In this document: positions 1 to 9,695 of the stretch, one piece after another
Numbering within the stretch: position 1 is the stretch's first letter
Layout of the letters: each line of letters opens with the position of its first letter
NCBI RefSeq assembly: GCF_001522545.3
Contig: NC_031770.1
Coordinates: forward strand, 107,424,130-107,488,129
Length of the DNA stretch: 64,000 nt
Source: Parus major
Lineage: Eukaryota; Chordata; Aves; Passeriformes; Paridae
Direction: 5' to 3'
Program-made: the position numbers and the translations under genes
Notes under the pieces: model-generated
What the model was told of the DNA's origin: nothing
The model's database searches: none
The model's input: only the letters and a program-made list of their open reading frames with translations

Positions 1-330
1 TTCCCTTCTTTTTAAAATCATAACCAGCATCAGCCTTTTTCCATTGTAAACGTGATGTTGCTTTAAAGCCCTACACAAATGCTTCTTCTGCCATCATCCA
101 TAGTGGGGAAATACCCCTGATTCACCTGTTAGCCTGAAGAACTGGCTCCATCCCAGATGGAGCTCACTCACTTCAAAGGACAGTTTGGGTGCTGGTGGTC
201 AGGGAGCTCCATCCCCCAGAGTAATCAGAACTCCTGCAACATCACCACAGGAAGGACTGAGAGGTTGTCATTAAAACCACGGTGAGGTGCCCTGGCAGTG
301 TGAGGAAGTCCAGCCTGCTTCTGTCTGCAT
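1..330. other. Unassigned upstream flank
   Basis: I see no gene, RNA or recognisable repeat here. The sequence is mixed-composition DNA upstream of the pentamer array. From remembered human gene order, CYP39A1 lies upstream of RCAN2, so this may be intergenic DNA between the two, but nothing in these bases shows a CYP39A1 exon. Confidence 0.5.
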
Positions 331-640
331 CCCACCCCACCTCTCCCCTACTTTATCCCATCACCCCTTCTTACTCCTATTCTATCCCATCCCACCTCTC
401 TCCTACCCCGTATCTCCTTGCTTCCATTCCATTTTGTTCCTTTCCACTCCATCCCATTCCATCCCACACCACCTCTCCCCTACCTTACCTTACCTTACCT
501 TACTCCACCCATCCCACCCCTCTTCATTCCCATTCCAACCCATCCTGTATGTCCCTACCCCATCCCATCTTACCCCACCTCTCCTCACTCCCATCCCATC
601 CCATCCCATCCCATCCCATCCCATCCCACCTCACCCTTAG
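331..640. repeat. Pyrimidine-rich pentamer array (CCATC/TACCT variants)
   Basis: This is a tandem array of C/T-rich pentamers. Seven perfect CCATC units run at about 591-625, four TACCT units sit at 481-500, and diverged CCATC, CCACC and TTCCA versions fill most of the rest. The minus strand therefore carries regularly spaced GGG tracts (ATGGG repeated) that could form G-quadruplexes. The array ends about 250 bases before the CpG island. Open reading frames through it are low-complexity Ser/Pro/His strings caused by the repeat, not proteins. Confidence 0.9.
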
Positions 641-714
641 GGTGGGGGCACCGACACCTTGAGGGAGAGCAGCTTTGCCACGAGAACACAAAACACTGTC
701 TCGAGCTCTTGCCT

Positions 715-905
715 TGGCTCACCTGTGTCCCCTCACTGCCCTGTGCCGCTCACCTGTCCTATGTCCCTCTCACCTGACCCCACTCACCCGTCATTTGTCC
801 TCGCTCATCCTTTGTCCTCACACATCCCCTGCCCAGCTCGCCTGGGCTCACTCATCTGTCCCCGTACATGCCCCGTGCCCTCTCCTCTGTCCCCCGTCCC
901 CTCAC
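715..905. repeat. C-rich imperfect repeat tract
   Basis: Units resembling CTCACCTGTCC and CTCATCTGTCC recur irregularly, for example CTCACCTGTGTCCCC, CTCACCTGTCCTATGTCCC, CTCATCCTTTGTCC and CTCATCTGTCCCC. It resembles a decayed minisatellite that merges into the CpG island. No coding potential is supported. Confidence 0.65.
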
Positions 906-959
906 GGGCCCCGCCGGTCACCGATTCCCGGCGCGTCGCTGTGGGACTGGGGGCGCGGC

Positions 960-1085
960 CAGTGCTGTGGGAGGCGGGACCAACGCACTTCTCGCCTTTT
1001 CATTGGCGGATCCTCCTGACTGTTTACGCGGGGGCGTTGCTGATTGGGCCGCCCTGTCCTCCACCTTGGCGGGCGCGGCGCGGGG
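960..1085 (+). promoter_or_regulatory. RCAN2: Probable core promoter of the long RCAN2 transcript
   Basis: Two inverted CCAAT boxes (ATTGG) lie at 1002-1006 and 1043-1047, about 40 bases apart, a spacing typical of NF-Y-bound, TATA-less CpG-island promoters. A GC-box-like GAGGCGGGAC is at 971-980. No TATA box is visible. Placing the transcription start near 1085 is inference from these elements and the donor at 1157; no start-site data are available. A transcript in the opposite direction from the same island cannot be excluded. Confidence 0.6.
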
Positions 1086-1156
1086 CGCTCTGAGGGAGCG
1101 TTGGGCGCGGAGCGCGGCGGACTCCGGGTGGGCAGGGAAGGGCGAGCGAGCCGCAG
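1085..1156 (+). other. RCAN2: Probable noncoding first exon (5' UTR) of RCAN2 long isoform
   Basis: A GC-rich stretch without any ATG ends at GCCGCAG followed by GTAAGG, a consensus splice donor with GT at 1157-1158. If it is spliced to the acceptor CAG at 8771-8773, the mRNA would continue with GG and then the start codon at 8776, leaving almost the whole 5' UTR in this exon. The 5' edge is an estimate. Intermediate noncoding exons in the 7.6 kb intron cannot be ruled out without transcripts. Confidence 0.55.
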
Positions 1157-1548
1157 GTAAGGGCACGGCCGCCTCCCCAGGGGCTCCTTCCTCGCCAGGG
1201 CCGCAGCGCTGTCCCGCAGACCTGGGTTATGCAACCGCCCCGCGGTCCTGCCCCGGCTGCCCTCGGGGATCCTTCCACCCGCGGCTCTCGGGGGATGCGC
1301 GGCGAGCCCGAGACCGCCCTTCCGGAGGGGTCGGAGCCGATGCGGAGAAGCTCGTGAGGAGGGATGGGGGCGTGGGAAGGAGGTGTGCGGCCGTGCTGGG
1401 AGCAGGTCGGGGTCTCAGCGATGCGGACCCGGACCGGGCGCTCGGGCAGCTCCGGGCTGGGCTGCGCCGGGAGCTCTGAGAGAGAGGCTATTCTCGGGCT
1501 GCTTTAAACTTGGCTGCCGTAGCCGAGGGGGAACGGCTGTGAAGTGAA

Positions 1549-1784
1549 GCTTGGTTTAGATTTGATATTAGGAATAAGTTCTTTACTGTAAGGCTGGTGA
1601 GGCACTGGCATAGGTTACCCAGAGGAGATGCGAATACCCCATCCCTGGAAGTGTCCAAAGCCAGCCTGCACGGGGCTCGGAGCAACCTGGGATAGTGGAA
1701 GGTGTTCCTGCTCATGGCAGGGGGTTGGAACGAGATGGTTTTTAATATCCTTTCCAACCCAAACCATTCTGTGATTCAGTGATC
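1549..1784 (+). mobile_element. CR1 LINE 3' fragment, sense
   Basis: The order of motifs is the classic CR1 3' end: TTCTTTACTGTAAGGCTGG, GAGGCACTGGCATAGGTTACCC, CCCCATCCCTGGAAGTGTCC, GGAGCAACCTGGGATAGTGG, CATGGCAGGGGGTTGGAACG, then CCTTTCCAACCCAAACCATTC and an octamer-like end GTGATTCAGTGAT. Several mismatches indicate an old, 5'-truncated copy. Confidence 0.92.
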
Positions 1785-4700
1785 CCAAGCCAATATCATT
1801 TGATGCTTATGTAATACATAGCTCTCCAAACTTGCTGGTTTGGCTATTTTTCCCCTCACCTCTTGTAGATTCTTTTGTATATCTTTAAAATATTGTGTTC
1901 CTTTATTTCTTTAGTTTGGAGTTTAATGAAGGTTCCTAAAAACAAATATATGATAAGTTTATACAGCTGAAAGAAATAATATAAATGAGAATTGTGATTT
2001 ATATGGGGGTTATACTTTATACCAGCTTCTGTCTGGCTTTCAAGTTTTGTCCTTGGAAATGGTTTGGTCTTTTAGTTAGTTAGAGTGGCTGTCGTGATGA
2101 AAAGGAAAGCTCCTATTCTATGAAAATACATTATTAGTGTAAAGAAGCTGCTCTATTTATTCTTGTAGTGAAAATAAATTATTTGGTTGCCCATCATCCT
2201 TGAATAGATGGAAGTCTGAATACTGTGAGAATATAAAACATTACAGAAAACTGCTAACATATCTCAGTAAACAAGGACAGAAGATTTTCTGTAGATGATC
2301 ATGTCGGTTAACTCATCTTTGGTACCTTTAACATTAGGATCTGTGCTATCTTCCTCAAACTTCCTAGAAGTTGTCAGCTGTGTGATATAGTTTATCTGTG
2401 GCCTTCCAAGTATTGTAGTTTGTGTTCAGATTCAGTAGCCTGGTTTGTCATTGTTTGTGTTGAAAACGATTGTCATTGCATTGGTGTCCTTAATTTATTT
2501 ATTTACAAATTACTTGTTTGTGCTAGCAGGAAATCCTTTCAGAGGAAGAAACTTTGAAATTTTATTCCAAGTCATCATTGTGTTCAGACTGTCTTCTAGG
2601 AGTTAAACTCTGTGAATGGCTCCTGTTGCAGGTAGTTCTGGGTAAGATTTGGGGCACAGCTCTGAATTTCAGGTTACAAGCTGGAGGGCTGCTGAACGAG
2701 TGTTCCACTGACCCCTGTGTGAGGCGACAGCTCTGGCTTAAGGCCAGTGACGCTCTAATGCTGTGTGCCCCTTATAAAACAGGCTTGCTTTAAATAGATT
2801 AGCATAGAGGCCAAGTGAAGGTGATCAGGAGGCTTGTTCTGGTTTCTTTGTGTTTGGGAAGGGTTTTTGTTCTTTGAATACCTTAATGTTGCCATGGTTA
2901 CTGTAGTGCCCAATTGATTGAAGCTCAGCTTCTTGACTTTAAGAACAGCACAGGGAATCTTCACACCTGGCATTGGCTACTCCAAAATATCACCTTCTTG
3001 TTGTGCAGTGGGACTGGAATTTTGGCTTGGTTGGGTTCACCAGCGCCTCCTGGATTGTTTTCTCCAGCGCTGGAGATGCAGATGCTCAGCAAGGCCATGC
3101 CAGACAAATCCTTTGTGGTGTCAGGATACATTCTTGGCAGGGGAGGCACTACTGAACCTTCAGTGTGATGTGCATGTCTTGGACTGCTTGAGCTGACCAG
3201 TCCTGCTCTAGAGGAATAAAACTGAATAGTCCCTTTGGATGTTAAAAGCTTCCAAAAATAGTTCCAAAGTCTCAGCTAAATTTAATGCGGCTAGAATGTC
3301 AATGGAAAGGATTAGAACATTTGAGATTTGCACCAGTTAGCATTTAGAAAAAAAAAAATAAAAAATTGAAATCCTCTTCCTCATATCTGCTGCTTTTGTA
3401 AGAAGAAAAGTGGAGATTGGCACTATTTTTGTGTAGTGCTAACCAAACTGGAGCTCAACTGTGAGTGGACTTCCCTGTACTGGTAATTTTGATTCCTGTA
3501 AGGGAATTTGCCCAGATGGAAAATCAGGGTGAAGGCTGTGGGAGGGGGTCACTATAGTCCTTGTTGCTTTTGAGGCTGCAAAGGTTCATTAATCCTGTCA
3601 TGTGAGGTCCAGTTCTGCTCTTTCTAATCAAATAAAAAGCCTCTATTTAAGTCCATAGGAGCTTTCTACAGTGAAGAATTAGCACCATTAAAAATAATGC
3701 TCATCTCCAGTGTTCATTGTGCAGAGTGGAATGAAATTCCAGTAAGTTACTCTGTGACCTTTCCTGTTACATTTGTGCTTTCTGACAGAGCCTTCGGTGT
3801 GAAGCCAGTTGGCTTCAGCACGAGATGCAGCCTTAGGCTGTCACCACTGAAATTGGTGGTTCTGCTACTGTAAAGTCAGTGATATTTTAAGTAAAAAATT
3901 ACTCTTTCAGTAAAATCTTATTCACTGGGTTTGGTTTCCCCTCTCCTGCCTCTCCCCTGGATTTGAGTTATGGTAAAAATTCCTTTTTTTGGGGCTTTTT
4001 TTTTTTTCCGTAGGAGCCAAGATAGAATCCCTACACTTCTCCTGCACCCTTCTAGAAAAGCAACTGCAACTTTTGTGTTGTTTTTTTCTCCAAATTTTCT
4101 TAATTCCTGCAGATTATGGTTTCCAGGTTTGTACTCCAGACTCAATAATACTTCTAGTTTCTAGTGATTCTATTTAAAGCTTCTATTTGTAACATTTTGT
4201 TTGCTTTATTCTATTTTTAGTCATGTTGTTTGTCATGGCAAGCAGTGTTTAATAAAAAAAAAGTAAAGTTTCCTTGTGATTCCAAGAGATATGTGCCTGT
4301 TTCTTGATGTCCCTCAGGGATTCTTCTTGAAAACTCTAAGGACAGGGAAATGTTCACCAAGGAAATGCCTTATTAGTGTCCATAAAAGCAGTGGATAAAT
4401 CTATAAATGTTCAATGGTATGGAACACATTGTCTGTTCAGACACTTCATATACTCAAATTGTCTTCATTCATTATGATTTCTGCTGAAGGTTTTGGCTCT
4501 GCAGGAGTCTGACTTCATGAGAGAATGTACATCTTTGCCCTTTCAGTTTTACACTAAATAAGTGTAATTTTTCAAGGAGAAACTTCAGTGAGCTACTGCT
4601 GTTTTCCAGTGAATATAATTTTCTGCTGGCCTCTGTTAATTTTAATTAGAGGTGTACTGTGTCTAAAAATAGTGACATAACAGAATGAACACAGAGCTCC

Positions 4701-5238
4701 AACATGGAATCTCTACAGAGATTTTGGTCACAGCATCTCCACTGCTGAACACTGACATGACCTGGTCTGTGCCAGTGGGAAGGGTGCCTTGTGTTTGGAG
4801 CTATCCCAAATTAGAAACTTTTGCACACCTGGACTATGGGAGGAGAAATTTAAAGCAACCCACATCAGAGTGAAGTGATGTGTAGAGTCTGGAAGGAGAG
4901 TGGCTGCTGTGATTCTCCAATGGTTGAAAGTGCAGCACTCGTGAGGTTCTCATTCTGTGGGATGTATTAAAGTTGAGGGTCCAAACCTTCTACCAAATTC
5001 AGAAATATCACAGGTTACATTTGGGTGTGCTTTAAATAAAGGGAATAAATGGATGTGGCAAGTGCTCAGCTTTAGCTGGAGTTTACATGAAGTTGTTTGG
5101 CTCGGGTTTGAAGCTGTCTCAGTGTCTCAGACTTTTCAAGGGAACAATCATCATGACAGAGTTTGCTGTAATGATCCCAGTTAAGATTTTGGATAATTTA
5201 GCATCAATACTGGGACTGGATAGTGTCTGTATTACTGC

Positions 5239-5290
5239 ATATATATATCTATATATATATATATATCTATATATATCTATGTATATGTGT
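5239..5290. repeat. AT dinucleotide microsatellite
   Basis: Interrupted (AT)n with TATCTATA variants makes up this short tract. A similar smaller TA-rich tract is near 5811-5825. Confidence 0.9.
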
Positions 5291-8200
5291 AAAATCTGAT
5301 TTGGGAGGGGAGAAGCAAATGCATGACTTGATTTGAACTCATTGCATTTTAAAAGGAAGATAAGTACAGTTTACTATTACGTGGGGTTTTTCTGGTTGTT
5401 TCTTTTTTTTGTGTGTGTTTGTTTTCTTATTAATATAAAAAAGGATCTTAAGGGGATGAAATTAACTTATTTTTTCAGAAGCTGTGGAAAGGAGCTTTAA
5501 CATAAATGGGAATGTGAACCAGCGATCATATTATAATAACATAAAAAAATACTTTTAATTTGATTTATTTAATATGGAAATCCAGTTCATGGATGATAAA
5601 TGACTTAGAGTTAATTGTTTTAAGGGATTTGAAATGTAAATTTTTTTGTTCTAAATTAGTTGAATAATTGGAAAGAGGATATTTTGCTTGTCAGAGGACT
5701 GCCTGAAGTGGGTAAGTAAGTTCAAAGAAGCCACAAAACCCTACCAACAACATGATACCTGAGCCTTAAGGTTTGACAGACATAATAAAGGATATGTAGT
5801 TATGATTTTTTACATATATATATGTAAATTTTTGTATGTGTAACATTATTCATAATATGGAAAAACGTAAGATTTCCATCTTATGCCTGAGGATAACTTC
5901 TGATTGAAGTCTGCTAACAAATAATTCAAGTATGTTTGTCCCCTCTCATTATCATAAGCTCAGGCTTATGAGCAGTTTATTTCTCTTGGGGAACATATAT
6001 GTATTTAATTAGTGAGGTTTCTGTTTTAACTGTGGGGCTGTGCTTTCTATGGTGCAGTGTATGGCAAAAGAAAATCTGTGATTTCACTCCATACAGGTGT
6101 TCTTAAACCATCCCATCATAAAATGGGCAGAGGATTTAAGAATCAGGTATAAGTTGACTTGCTGGTGGAGGGAATGCTGATCAGAACTCTGGGTGTATCT
6201 TTATGAGTAGAAGGTGCCTGTGCAGGCGCAGACACCTACCTGCAAGTCTGGGAAAAGAGCTGGTCAAAAGACCTGTGAAACAGTGACTTTCTTAAAAAGA
6301 TTTGGCCAGTGCCTAAGTCCCACTGGGCAAAAATGTTTCAGTAGTTGGCTGGAAAAAAAAAGAATCAAGCTTTTCCTGTCCAAGAGCTCTAGAAGAGCAA
6401 GACTGCCACATGATGTGAATATTTATTATTTTCTCATCCTGGCTGCTGCAGCATATGTTCAATTTTTTATTGGTTAAAAACCTGAGCTTTGTGGTTGTAA
6501 CTTAAAATTCTGTTCTGTTTTGTTGTTTGTCATAGTGGTTTTGCTGAATTCCTAACATAAAAGCTTTCCTATGTAGTACTTTATTATAATATGGCTCTCC
6601 CAGGAGAGAAAAATAAACAACTGTTTTGTGAGGAAGCCTATAGACTTTACTGACTTCTGTCAATAGATTGAGATTATTTGCTTCTCTGGACAATTAACTT
6701 TGTTATGCCTTGAGAAAGGAGGTGTGAAACTGGTTAGCTTTAACATACATAATCCAAATTCCTACAACTTCAGTTTGTCCAGTGTGACTCTCAGATGGTC
6801 ACTGTCTTCCCTGGCTGCAGATTGTTTGCCTGTTGCAAATGAAATTCTTCCCACAGCCTGACACAAGTCTGCCCTGCCATGTAAATTGTGTTTTGTAACA
6901 TGCTGGGCTTGAGGTTCATTTCCATAAATCTAATGACATGGGCTAGACATGATGACAAACATGCTTAAAGATGATTGTTTTTGGAGATGATTTATTAAAG
7001 CTTTTTGCTAAAGAAAATACTACATTCTGATGTGAAGTTTCTGGCTGCTGTGAGGTTTTCTTTATCGTATTTCCCTGGATGTGTTTAAATGTACAGTAAT
7101 ACAAAGCTTAAGTGAGTTGGTTCAAGTACCAGAGGCAATGTTACTGTGATGGTGAGCTCTCCTACACTAACATGTACTGCTGAATTTGTAGCCATCTCTT
7201 CTGCCATTTGTTCAGGCTTCTTCTTTCCAATTAGAATTTAATTTCTGAACTGAAATAAATTGGAGGTAGTTGTGCTAATATTGGGCAGGGCTGCTGAAAG
7301 GAAAGTGTGTATTTGATAGCCTGAAAACCCATCCTTAGGTTAACGCAGTACTTTTGAGCATGACTTCAGCTTGTGTATTTGAGAACTTCTGTCATTAGCC
7401 CTTAGACTCCAGCAATAACAATTACTGATATTTCCATAACCTTATGTTGTGGAATGATGTGCTCTGTCATCAGCCAAATCTCATTTCAGAGCAGAGGTTA
7501 TATGAAAGGCACAGCCATAGCAAATTAGCTCTATAATTTAACTTTGCTGAGATTAAGTGTAATAAACCCATATGGTTTAATTTTGGACAGCAGTCCTATA
7601 TAGTGTGTTTGAGCTAATATTTACAGCTATTTATAGAGAATAGCAAGTATGCAAGACAGCAAGGGCAGAGCAGAACAGATGAGCATGCTGAGTTTATGTA
7701 ACTCTCTAAACGCTTGTGTTAGGAGGAAAAGCAGCTAATGATTGTATACTGTTATTGAAAGAAACAAAAAGGAAATAGATTAGATTAGAATAGATTATCC
7801 AGTAAACTTAACTTACTGGGGCTCTGTAGATTGATGTCTCGATAGGTTGATGTCTACTAAGGACTGCTAAATTCCTGATTTTATACTAATTAACACCCTG
7901 ATCATTAATTGGGCCTTGACTTACTCCCCTTGGTTGGTATGAAGCTTTCTCTCATTACAACAGTAATGATACCATTTAATGTATGGTCTCATTAGGTGTG
8001 CCCATCATTGTGTGTGCCTTAAATGTACCTTTCTGTACTGATGCATTTGGTATAAAGGCTCCAAAATCAACCTGACTTTCCTAAAAATGCTGAAAGTCAT
8101 CTTGAGTCCACTCTTTCCTTAACTTTATTTGCTTCCTAGTGTGATTAAGATGCAAATAATAAATTGCTAATGGGCTTTTAAAACCTATTCAAGGGTAAGT

Positions 8201-8773
8201 TCTGTACTTAAACTGTAGAAAAAATTGGCTGTGTTCTTTGTACCAGAGATGTGTCTGGTTCTACTGGTTCTTGATGATGACATATTTATGCTCCTTTCCA
8301 TAAGGGTCTTTTGTTTTGTTTTTTCTTGATGCCTGGTTTAAATTTTGAAGTTGTTTTCAAAGTTCTTCTTACCCTGGGCATTATGCTTCCTGAGCTGGCT
8401 GCAGACTCAGAAGCACCAGCAGCCTGCCCAGTAACAAACATGGTTCTCTTAAACCCAAATACAGCACAGTGTTTTCTCATAGGGCAAGGGGCCCTTAAGT
8501 AATGTCTCTTCTGCTTGTGTTCAGGAGCTTGTACTGGTATGTTTAGACCTTTTCTGTGCTAATAAATGAAGTTAAAGCCAAGTCCCTGTTTAAACCTTGG
8601 TGAGACTGATCTTTGTGCCCTGTGTCAGATGCCAGTTGTTGCTTTGAAATAGTGTGAAAAATTCTTTCTACAAATGGAACCCCCATACTTAAGAATCTAT
8701 GGGTCACCTTGTGGATGTGGAATGTTTAAATATGTAGTGTAACTGTGTGATGTTATCTTCTCTATGCTGCCAG

Positions 8774-9000
8774 GGATGAGGGGAGATTCTTACTTCTTTG
8801 GAATGCGGGGCCTTGGCCACTACGGCTGCATCCCAGAGGATGGAGGACAGTTCCTACTCTACTCTATCAATGGAGACAACGGCCTAAAGACATGTTTTGC
8901 ACAGGAAGATTTTCATGAAATAATTGATTTCAACGATCTCCCAAATTCTCTCTTCGCCTGTAATGTTCACCAGTCCGTGTTTGAGGATGAGGACAGTAAG
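8774..9000 (+). CDS. RCAN2: RCAN2 exon coding the long N terminus (75 codons, partial CDS)
   Basis: The coding part is 8776-9000: ATG two bases after the acceptor CAG (8771-8773), 75 codons, ending AAG before the donor GTACAG, so the exon ends in phase 0. The peptide starts MRGDSYFFGMRG, continues CIPEDGGQFLLYSING, and ends DLPNSLFACNVHQSVFEDEDSK in two parts. RCAN proteins bind and regulate calcineurin, the Ca2+/calmodulin phosphatase acting on NFAT. The C-terminal docking motifs lie in downstream exons outside this window. The LPNSLFACNV segment corresponds to the family's LPS-ATIAC-type entry into the RRM-like domain. As I recall the vertebrate protein, the long form is 243 residues and the short 197; the 46-residue difference equals 75 minus 29. 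The upstream in-frame ATG at 8764 is intronic, before the acceptor, so it is not the start. The start has a G at -3. Confidence 0.93.
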
Positions 9001-9356
9001 GTACAGTGTCTGTTCCTAAGTTTTCCCTGTAAGAGAAACCTATGCTTTATATCTGTTTATTGCAGTCAGTGAAACAGTTTAATCTGTTTATGCAAAGAGA
9101 CTAGATCACAAATACGACTTTTTTCCTAAGGTGGCAACAACATTCTTCTTTGATGTTTATTTCAAGAACTTAGAAACCTTTTTGTCAGCTGAGGTAAACA
9201 AAAAGTGTTTTTCTTTTGTTGAAATTTGCAGAATACTGAAATGGAGGTTTGTGTCTTCATGGCAACCTTGGCTGCAGGGATGGTGGGAATGGCAAAGTCA
9301 AACGTGTGATGGCTGCTCCTGCTTGCTGATCACAGATCACTGAGATTTCTGTATTT

Positions 9357-9695
9357 TCTCACAGAATTAGAGAATCCTTAGGTTGGCAAAGACCTTTGAG
9401 TCCAACCATTAGCCCAGCACTGCCAGCACTAAACTGTGTCCTCAAGTGCCACACATACGCATCTTTTAAACCCCTCCAAGGCTGGTGACTCAACACCATC
9501 TCTGGGCAGCCTGTTCCAATGCTTGACAACCCTTTTAGGTGATAATTTTTTCCTAATAGGCAAGCTAAAACTCCCCTGGCATGCCTTGAGACCTTTTCCA
9601 TATGTTTTAATGATTGCTAATTTGGATAAGAGACCACCACCACCTGCCTCACTTCAACCTCCTTTCAAGTACTTGTAGAGAATAGAGTTAAGGTC
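9357..9695 (-). mobile_element. CR1 LINE 3' fragment, antisense
   Basis: Reverse-strand CR1 signatures in order: CACAGAATTAGAGAATCC, AGGTTGGCAAAGACCTTTGAG, CCAACCATTAGCCCAGCACTG, CTGGGCAGCCTGTTCCAATGC and GACCACCACCACCTGCCTC. It lies only about 360 bases after the long-isoform exon. Confidence 0.9.

Larger units (their letters stand above)
880..1480. promoter_or_regulatory. RCAN2: CpG island at the RCAN2 5' end
   Basis: This is the one clearly CpG-dense, GC-rich block in the window, in contrast to the AT-rich introns. It covers the inferred promoter, the noncoding first exon and the start of intron 1. Such islands mark constitutive vertebrate promoters. A 203-codon open frame (868-1479) crosses it but shows no domain and is better explained by lack of stop codons in GC-rich sequence. 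Island boundaries are by eye; CpG observed/expected was not calculated. Confidence 0.85.
1157..8773 (+). other. RCAN2: RCAN2 intron 1 (between 5' UTR exon and long-isoform coding exon)
   Basis: The intron is bounded by a GTAAGG donor at 1157 and an acceptor at 8771-8773 preceded by a pyrimidine-rich TTATCTTCTCTATGCTGCCAG. Apart from one CR1 fragment (about 1549-1784) and an AT microsatellite (5239-5290), I see only AT-rich DNA with frequent stops in all frames. The many 60-90 codon open frames show no recognisable protein. Around 7380-7640 the sequence looks compositionally even and may hold conserved noncoding DNA, but that needs an alignment. Confidence 0.6.

Noticed and set aside
282..777. 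Three overlapping open frames of 117-126 codons rich in Ser, Pro and His
   Set aside because: They are translations of a pyrimidine pentamer repeat in different frames; low complexity and no conserved domain.
868..1479. 203-codon open frame through the CpG island
   Set aside because: GC-rich sequence lacks stop codons; the frame ignores the good splice donor at 1157 and the product has only Gly/Ala/Arg-rich low complexity.
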